Shown here piece after piece: positions 56,674 to 64,000 of a stretch of 64,000 bases of DNA. A program made the translations under genes and the position numbers. The first letter of the stretch is position 1. Each line of letters opens with the position of its first letter. Where the stretch lies: positions 1,674,001-1,738,000 of the forward strand of contig JAHQRK010000012.1 in NCBI GenBank assembly GCA_019828595.1, written 5' to 3'. The notes beneath the pieces were generated by a model, which was given only the letters and a program-made list of their open reading frames with translations, did no database searches and was not told where the DNA came from. Source of the DNA: Aphanomyces cochlioides. Lineage: Eukaryota > Oomycota > Saprolegniomycetes > Saprolegniales > Verrucalvaceae.

Positions 56674-59600
56674 TTAAGACTTGCCACCACCTCCAGTGCC
56701 CGGAGGACACTTATAATCAGGTGGTAGCATGTAGTTTTGCCATGTATTGAACGCGTACTGCGCAGTGCCAATGTTTTTTCTTGCATTTTCTCGCCGCACG
56801 CCGTAAGTCCGGAGGAGCTGTGTCCACGTAGCTTGGTTTTCTCTGTCGTCGTCTGCCATCCATTGTGCTTCTTCCAGCGTGACTGACATGGCGGTTCGGT
56901 CCTTGGCGCTCTTGCAACATGTTACACGGCCACCGCCAACCATTCGCGCAATCCAAGATGTCATGGCCAAGATATCCATAACTTTCTCAGCCTTCGCAGC
57001 CTGAATTTTGGACTTGGCCATCTCCCACACAGCAAGCACATCTGATGGTGGAGCCACGCGTTTGAGGTATGCCTCGAGGACGTCACCACTCTCTAGGTTA
57101 ATTTCCTCTTGCAGTTGGCTTCGACCGACAGTGTTAGCCACTGTTTGAACTTCGTTGAGGCCTTGATTGAATAGCACAGGCACAACCGCAATGTCAATTG
57201 AAGTGTCCAGGTCGAGTGTCAGTGACAGCGGGGCGAACACTGCTCCTGTTGCCTTGTCTTGTCCAGGAATTCGGTGCATCATGGCTGGTTTGGGGTCTTG
57301 GTCAATGGTAGCGACAAGTGGCAGCTCGATCGTAAGTCCACCTGGGCCTCGCGATGAAATTAACACTCCATACGTTGCAGAGCGCACGACACGAAGTTGT
57401 AAAGTTACATGTGCGAGGGCCTTAACGGCAGCATCCATGTCCCCAAGCATACCAGCCTCTGAACCGACAGTACTCAACAGACTTTCAACGCTGAACAAGA
57501 AGCCATGTTGTTTGAGGTGCTCGAGATACATTTCTGGTGTTCTGGTCAATGTCGCCGAGTGAAAATGGACGTAAAGAGTCTGCTGAAAGGCTGTCACCAG
57601 AGCTGATACGGCTTGAGCGAAAGCCACATCTAGTCGCTGGTCAATGTGCCATTCTAAAACGTGCATGTCACGCTGAGCAACAGCCAAATCAGCACCAACT
57701 GCATGCTGTGATTGCTCACGAAGCCTAATAAACATTTCAATCTTGGATGGATCAGATTCGGTGATACCTTTCCCAGTTTTCGCGAAGTTGGCGAATTCCG
57801 CCTTGGCCAAAGCCATACACATGTGCAGCAAATGCGCCGACAGTGACAGTTCCAAACAAACGATGTCTTTGAAATGACGGCGCATCACTGCGGATCATTT
57901 CAGTGGGATCTGTCCAACCAGCTTCTTTCGCATCTTCGTCATCGGGGATTGCTTCACCAAATGTGAGCATTTGTGCATGGAGATTCAAGGCAAGAAAGCG
58001 CAGATTTGGGTCGGCCTTTTTCGTGCTTGGCTTAAAGGTTGTGCGGTGGCGCTCATCCGATCCAGCAAGGTTCAACGCTTCATGGACTTGTGATAGGTAA
58101 GTTTCCATGAGTTGGGTCATTTCAACACGCCATTTGTGGTTGGTGCGTCTTCGCTTATTACCTTGGAGTTGATAAATCATGTTGCTCAATAGACTTGACG
58201 AAGCGCTACTACCATCACTGTCGTCCTCCACATAATGCAGCAGTGGTGGAGGAGACGCAGTTGTGCTTTTTAAGTGAGTGAGTTTCTCTGTCAAGTCTGC
58301 GACAATGAGTTGGAGGAGTTGATACGGGATCTCCCATGTAAATGGGCTCTCGACCAATTCTTCTTCCACCAGCATTTTCGGCACCTCTCGAAAGACAAAA
58401 GCCCGTGTAAGATGTTGGGAAGAGTCAAGCACTGTGTTAGCTTCTCCACGCACAACTAAAAGACCCGATTTGGAGGGGAGCCGGCACAAATGGGCATGCC
58501 CAGGCGATGGCACGGTGACAGTGGATTCACCGACGAGGAACTGAGTGGATAAATCTTGGATAGTGTTCATGTTGCGAATCGAATAGACACGGATGCACAC
58601 ACATGCATTCGACAGTGCTTTGAGCATGACATGGAACACTGGATCCTCAGTATGCGCGACTTCTGTTCGTCCAATCTAGAAAGTCAATAAATATGTTTGA
58701 AGAGGAATGTCAGATGCTGACCTCATCATGACTATCTGCCGTTGTGACAACAATAAATGATGAGTGGACGTCGCTCGGGCTTTTCAATTGAAAACATTGA
58801 AATGAGAGCCACGTTGCAGATTGGGGCATTTTGCCATCGCCTACGGGATTCCAAAGTGCTTTATTCTGCGGAGACGTTGTAGACGGCCGCTTCACTAACA
58901 TAAGGGGGCTATTGATGGGGCGCTGCCACATTTCGTTCTGCGTCTCAAAAGTCGATGGGTATTTGCGCAAAAGAGGAGTGGTCTCTGTCGAGGACAATCG
59001 AGTAGTCCAAACTCTTGGATCGACTTCCCACAAGAGTGCAAGAAATAATACGCAGGGAACCACTTCGGGCAAGACGTATCCCACAATCATGCATGCATCG
59101 GGATCTTGGATCGAGCCGCATTCTTTGTGAGACCATGGGCGTTGTAAATAAAAGATTGTCCGCATCGCAAAGAGAACTGACGAGATTATAAGCACTCCAT
59201 TGAGGAATCCAAGGGCTCGATACATTGTGGCAATGGTTTTCTGGCTTAGGGGTGAATCTTCTTCGTGAACGATGCGCTGTACACGAAGCCGCATCTTATA
59301 ACTGAGGTAGAACATTGCGATCGAGCTCGCTAGACTGCCGAGAGCAACAAGCATGACAGGGAGAAGATCCGACCAAAAGCCAACACGGACGTGCGCATCA
59401 GAATCAAGTTGAGGGCGTGGTGGTGGACTCACAAGTTGAAGCACAAGGAGAAAGAGGTAAAAGACAAGATTCACCACAACAAAGAGATTCCAAATGCGCT
59501 TCGATCGAATCGACATACCAGGGTTAACAATATCGATCCAAAAGAAGACCTGGAAGAGAACAACAGTGAAAAAAACACACAGAGCCAAGCGGTTAACGAG

Positions 59601-60027
59601 ATCTTTCGCAACCAGGTCACTTGTCACGAACGACATCGATCGAATCATGCAAAAAGCTGCGACGAGATACTGGAATATCTTGAGTCGTGATATCGGCAGC
59701 AGATTCGGCACAACGCTTCGGTATAGCGCCGTAATACCCACGCATACATAGAGCGTCACGCACAGAATCGTCGACGACGTCGTTGGACTCGGAAGATGCA
59801 CGGCTTTGTCCATCCAGGGCGTCCAAGTCTCTTCCGCGCGCGCACCCTTTCTGTCTTGTGTCTTTGACTCAAAGTTGAGAAATGCAACCAATCGAAAGAC
59901 GGGAGTCCAAATCTTGCAAAATCTTATGAGATGACCTTGGAATTGACCAACTTCTGTGTCTTGCTCTCGACAAAGACTCCACAAGGGCTGCCAGCACAAC
60001 TGCAACGAGCGCCAGCCAGGATGTCAT
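56674..60027 (-). CDS. 7TM receptor-like protein fused to C2 and INPP4 phosphatase (GPCR bigram)
   Basis: From ATG 60027 (MTSWLALVAVVLAALVES) there is a signal-peptide-like start, with a frame change by a small intron near 59920. Seven hydrophobic helices follow over 59750-58960 (for example TILCVTLYVCVGITALY, LALCVFFTVVLFQVFFWIDI, PEVVPCVLFLALLWEV), resembling TOM1/THH1-type 7TM proteins. A 46-nt intron (58676-58721) joins in frame SFIVVTTADSHDE to IGRTEVAHTEDPVFHVML, a C2 fold. The C-terminal half is type INPP4: catalytic CKSAKDRTAMSVT (Cx5R) near 56900. It would remove the 4-phosphate of PI(3,4)P2. A 31-nt intron (57888-57918) is needed to keep frame before MRRHFKDIV. GPCR fusions with lipid-signalling enzymes are a known oomycete feature. 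Confidence 0.82.
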
Positions 60028-60698
60028 TGCACCTCTTGCTCTCGAAATATTCCCACTTGCCGTCAAGAGTGGATAAAAATCAATGAGAGCGATGTGGCAA
60101 GATTTGACACAGGTTCAGTGAAGGGCTTGAAGACGTCTTCTTGGAAAGCATTCCCCACAATCCCCACAATTTACTGCCTTGCTATCCTTCGCCCTCCCGA
60201 ACAGTCTTTACTACCATGCTCCCAAACTTGCGCTGGAAGCCTGTGATGCACGAGAACTCGTTGTCAATATCAAACGAGCAAACTGGTGATAGCCCCTGCA
60301 TTATGGACGTATTTCACTGCCAAAGAGAGGCATTGTGTTGTGCGTTCAACTTTCAAGGAGCAACTGACTTCGCATCGACGTTGATTCGGGCTTACTGTCG
60401 AACTACCCCTCAAGCAAATGGTCTTGCTTCAAGGTGGCCCAATTACAACCCGAACGCCGTGATGTTCGCAATGAGGAGATTACTCCCAGTCCGAAATGAC
60501 ATCGGGACTGTGCTTGCACGAAGTAGTGCCACAGGCATTCCGTTGACTCGGGAAACTAATTTCACAGTTGGCGCTGATAGCAACATTAACAGGACACATG
60601 GACAAAGAAGCATTAGCGACAGAGGCTCCGCAAAGCAACGGTAGTACGCAAACAGTCATCAAACATCAAGAGTCTAGCGCTATCCTGCCTCTGCGTGT
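60028..60698 (+). other. Probable small plus-strand gene, structure unresolved
   Basis: 671 bp between two minus-strand genes. Plus-strand frames look coding: LYYHAPKLALEACDARELVV near 60200-60290 and KVAQLQPERRDVRNEEITPS near 60430-60500, probably joined by short introns. An uninterrupted ORF, 60141-60644, covers the same bases in another frame. I could not fix a start or name a product. Confidence 0.3.
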
Positions 60699-62892
60699 CT
60701 ATCCACCGCCACGGGAATTGTTGGCCGTCTGCAGTTTAATTCGTGGTATCGGGACAGCTTCACCTTCAGGTAGCGCTTCTGCATTTTGGTAATAGTGCTC
60801 GAGCTGGCCAATATACTCGTTGAATGACGTGCGGTCGTATGGACTCGTTTGCTTGGTATCACGGCATGCTTCCAGAGCTTCCAAGATGCGATCGTCGAAA
60901 GGTAGCCAAGTTGGATAGCGTTTCAAGGCCAGGACGTCAGTCTCATGGCCAAGCAAGATCGCATCAGAGCGAGAGCCAAGGGAACGACGATCTCCAAACA
61001 GATACAAGAGCGTCAAGTGGTAACAGAAGCGCACGTCTCGGAACCAGTGTCGGAATAAATGACCAAAGGCATCGTGCAGCGCAAGCAACAAATCTTTTTG
61101 AATCGCCATGTCGAACAAGCCAGTCGAGTGAAGGAGAAAGATCTACAAAGGAGATAGAACAAAGCCATCCAAGGAACAGAGCGTACCAGCATGGATTTGA
61201 GTCGATCGACGCGATCTGAACTCAAAATCTTTCGTACGTGTTTGATCAAGAGCGCTCGGATCTGTTTGTCGGCAAAGACATCCGACGACACTACGAATAG
61301 ATATCCTGACTCAATGAACGTTGAAATTGTTTCTTACCAACGCCAATCCAATGCTCAAGGTGAGAAACGCATGCTGGCACGGCGCGGATGAACGGCATGG
61401 CAGTGTGCTTGAATAGAATCGCCATGAAGTCATGAGGCAACTTGGTGAGGCTGATAATTTTTGTCGTGGTGGCAAAGACAACTTGAGGATACAAGACATC
61501 AACAGGAAACGCGGCGTTCAATTTTTCCCGGCGACGGAGAACCATGTCGTACCGCACGAGATTCGAGTCGTCGTCGCATTCGAGCGTTTGGAGTGCATAC
61601 GCCTTCTCAAAGAGCATCACGCCACGCGAATGAAGAAGACGATATGCTGGGATATCTGTCCATGGAATATGGCCACGCCCTGTGCGTAGAATATGATGGG
61701 TCATGGCAATCCAAAGAGCGAGAAACATGCTCACGCAAAGCGATGAAGAAGCATGAACAGGAGGCGCAGGTGGTGGTAGAGCCGAGTCGATGTAATCGTC
61801 GAGAGCAATCGCGCTATCTTCAGAGGAGCTGCGGCATATACTCTTGTCAACATTCTGTTCTTGTGCAAGAAGCGCTAGATTTGCTTGGAGACTGTCGTAA
61901 ATCGCATCGAGGGATGGCTGGAGAAGAGTTGGTTCAATCCCGTCGACCTCCCAGCCAAAGAGCGCCGCGTTGTCTTCTTCGAAGAAAGTTCGCTTGGCTG
62001 GTGGAGACATCGAGAGTCTCCTAGCCGCAGAACGACTACCATTGAAGCCTTGGGAATCAAAAGCATCAAGAATGACCGCCTGAGCACGAGGCAAGCGACA
62101 GAAGGAGATGGAGAAGACAGAGTTGTAGATGGTGGAAGCCATGACGGAACGGATGTCCGTGTGTGAGGCATAGGTCAACGTGCGATTGAGAAGTGCAATG
62201 TATTTTGCAAGAAGCTGGACTGGATCCGCGGACAACGGGAGTGGATCGTTCGAAGATGACGACAAAGAAAGAACGTCGTGGTCTTCGTCTACCTTGGCAG
62301 ATTTACGCAAGAAACCTCGCTTCTTCTTTGTCGATGTTGGAGGAGTTTTGGGAGGATTGTTCTCCTTGTCGACAATCGCAGCTCGAAACGCTTCGTAGAC
62401 TTTGTTAAATTCACGACGCTCCATGATCTTGACAATCAAGAGTTCCGTCTTCTCCCACTTGATCTTTTCGCCAAAATCTGTCGATGCTTCTAGAGCTGGT
62501 TCCAGCATCAGCTCGCATGATTGGAGGAGGAGTTCCCACAGCTCCAAGAGTATTTCTGTCGTGTGACCCACCGTCGGTCTCGACTTGGACGCTGTGTCTG
62601 CATCGATGCCCATGGACCAATCGAGTTCTTCAAGTGCATCAGCTCGCAAGAGAGACGACGTTGGCACTTCATTCGTCGATTGACTTGCACTCAATGAACT
62701 TCGGCTGAGACGTGATCGGCGCTTGGACAACACCCGCTGGGCCGTCTCTAGGAACGTATTCGAGGCGCTCGCGTACGAATTCAAGCTCGTCAAGGTGAGA
62801 GAACCATTGACTTTCGAACTGTGCTTGTCTTCTCCCTTGGGCCGAGCTACGACCCGCGCCAACGCAAAGCGAATGCCCTGGCCGACCACCAT
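60699..62892 (-). CDS. Large helical protein of unknown function
   Basis: From ATG 62892 (MVVGQGIRFALARVV). A Ser-rich linker is followed by a helical region (TTEILLELWELLLQSCELML, WEKTELLIVKIMERREFNKV), another low-complexity stretch, and a long helical C-terminal half (YPQVVFATTTKIISLTKLPH, IQKDLLLALHDAFGHLFRHW). It ends TANNSRGGG at 60699. Introns at about 61290-61338 and 61143-61188. The pattern resembles DUF1765/UPF0592-type or armadillo-like fungal proteins, but the match is too weak to name it. Confidence 0.6.
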
Positions 62893-64000
62893 GTTGTTGG
62901 TAATTGCGCCCTCTGCAACAACGCCATGTCAAAAGAGAACGCATCTGATTGGCTCATTTCTCTTTCCATAAATATAATATATCATCATACAAATTGCACT
63001 ATAATAAAATAATTTCGATTAATGTATATATTTTCGAAGTATATTTCGAAGTTGACGGCAGGAACAACAACAAGAGATGACACCTTGGACGCACAGCTGA
63101 AGTGCCGCGTTGGCCAAGACAACGCGACGAGGACCTCGTTGAGATATTCAGATTCAGAAGATTCCGGTGGTTCTGGTGGCATGCCCATCTTTTGCGTCTA
63201 GTGTGAGTTGAAAGTGTCGTCATTGGCCGACTGGATTGCTCTGAACTCTCGCCAACGTCAATTGTCAGAGGTGTAGACTCATCGGTGGGAATTTTTTTCA
63301 TTGGGAATTTGTATGCAAGAAATTCACCTCGAAGGATTTCTTCGGTGAATGCGTGCTCTCTCTTCTGCGAAGAATCCATGCGGACGAGATGATTGATTCA
63401 CACCGAGAGTGAAACAACCCAACCGGGTGAGATCCTCCATGCAGTTGCTATACTGCATACCCCACAATGTCAATGAGATAGCTCAAGTGGATTTCAAGAT
63501 GGCATAAAAATGGCCTTTGATTTAGAGCCGTGTTTGATGCCAATGACAATGTCGTCTACACTGATTTAAGGGAAAAATTGCGCCTTGGTCTTTTCGTTGC
63601 TGGGCGAAGTTCGAAGGACGTCCGTTCAGAATGCAGAAAGGACACGAGGGAACACATTTGTTTGCAAATTCTTTTCCCCTGCCAAGTCCAAAACCTGCAA
63701 TCAATTAGAGGGGCAAAGCCATAGCATAATGTGGAAATGGGGGGGTGTCAAAAGGACAGGGGTGGCTGCTTTGTACGCCCAGCTATTGTAATACTTGGCG
63801 AAAACATGCCATGGAGATTGTGGCAGCGGAAGCCAATTGAAAACTTGCGTTCTTTGGTGGACGACGACTCATAAATGATGCCCGTGATCAACCAAACGAT
63901 TCTTAAAGCTTTCATGACGACAGTAGAGCGTCAAAAGTGTAGATAAAAGTCAGTTGGGGGTGGTAGGTCCAGTACAGAGTTTGCGGTTGGATAATTACTG
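62893..64000. other. Right-edge region, largely without recognisable genes
   Basis: About 1.1 kb. Apart from the doubtful small gene at 62985-63379, I see no feature. A reverse CCAAT box (ATTGG) is near 62949. AT-rich at 62960-63040. Confidence 0.35.
62985..63379 (-). CDS. Possible small protein, low confidence
   Basis: Starts at ATG 63379 (MDSSQKREHAFTEEILRGEF). A 59-nt GT-AG intron would join PLTID to TQKMGMPPEPPESSESEYL in frame and give about 110 residues, ending at 62985. The last part is encoded by AT-rich DNA (NIYINRNYFIIVQFV) and is not convincing. No family is recognised. Confidence 0.3.

Noticed and set aside
57752..57918. Frameshift in the INPP4 fusion gene as evidence of decay
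   Set aside because: A 31-nt GT-AG intron explains the change of frame, and catalytic residues downstream are intact. Kept as a short-intron finding instead.
1..64000. CRISPR array, prokaryotic operon or viral insertion
   Set aside because: No repeat-spacer structure and no ribosome-binding-site spacing. Genes are intron-containing and eukaryotic.

Overview
The window is nuclear DNA of a eukaryote, most likely an oomycete of the Saprolegniales type (Achlya/Thraustotheca/Aphanomyces-like); that placement is inference. The genes have many very short GT-AG introns (mostly 39-55 nt, two that appear to be 30-31 nt) and tiny intergenic gaps, and the DNA is moderately AT-rich. The content fits an oomycete: a PDR-type ABC transporter, a 7TM receptor fused to an INPP4 phosphatase (a GPCR 'bigram'), a membrane-spanning TKL kinase, a QRICH2/DUF4795-like protein that suggests a flagellated stage, and a Tc1-like transposon. 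Open reading frames were joined by hand from visible splice sites. Exon edges are precise where stated and otherwise approximate.

Layout. 1-7.8 kb: 5' part of a PDR/ABCG transporter (-), a tandem-GAF protein (-) and an anoctamin/TMEM16 protein (+). 7.9-11 kb: a decayed mobile element with a broken Tc1-like (DD34E) transposase (+) facing a second broken ORF (-). 11-20 kb: a WDR55-like ribosome-biogenesis WD40 protein, B-type cyclin, a coiled-coil protein, an SCP2-domain protein and a SUN-domain nuclear-envelope protein. 20-28 kb: ULK4-like kinase, PKA-like AGC kinase and two small membrane proteins. 28-35 kb: a fused nucleotidyltransferase/3'-5' exonuclease, a TM-TKL kinase, ARPC2 and a stand-alone tRNA-binding protein. 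35-42 kb: a large fusion of an ATP/ADP-translocase-like carrier, HEAT repeats and cyclic-nucleotide-binding domains, then a thaumatin-like membrane protein. 42-50 kb: a palindromic AT-rich interval, TIM21, a small Cys-rich protein, a BAP31-like ER protein, mitochondrial HSP70 and pirin. 50-64 kb: a coiled-coil DUF4795-like protein, an Asp/Asn-hydroxylase-sulfotransferase fusion, the 7TM-C2-INPP4 fusion, a large helical protein of unknown function and a short doubtful gene.

The genes do not form an operon or a single pathway. Themes recur: lipid and second-messenger signalling (GAF, PKA-like, CNB fusion, INPP4, anoctamin, SCP2), mitochondrial import (TIM21, mtHSP70), cell cycle and cytoskeleton (cyclin B, ARPC2, SUN, ULK4) and unusual domain fusions.

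The most interesting non-coding signal is a palindromic motif, TATCCGGATA. It occurs in pairs, often exactly 13 bp apart, at seven intergenic places and several times within 25-150 bp of a start codon. I saw no such pair inside a coding region. The most interesting proteins are the four fusions: nucleotidyltransferase-exonuclease, translocase-HEAT-CNB, hydroxylase-sulfotransferase and 7TM-INPP4.
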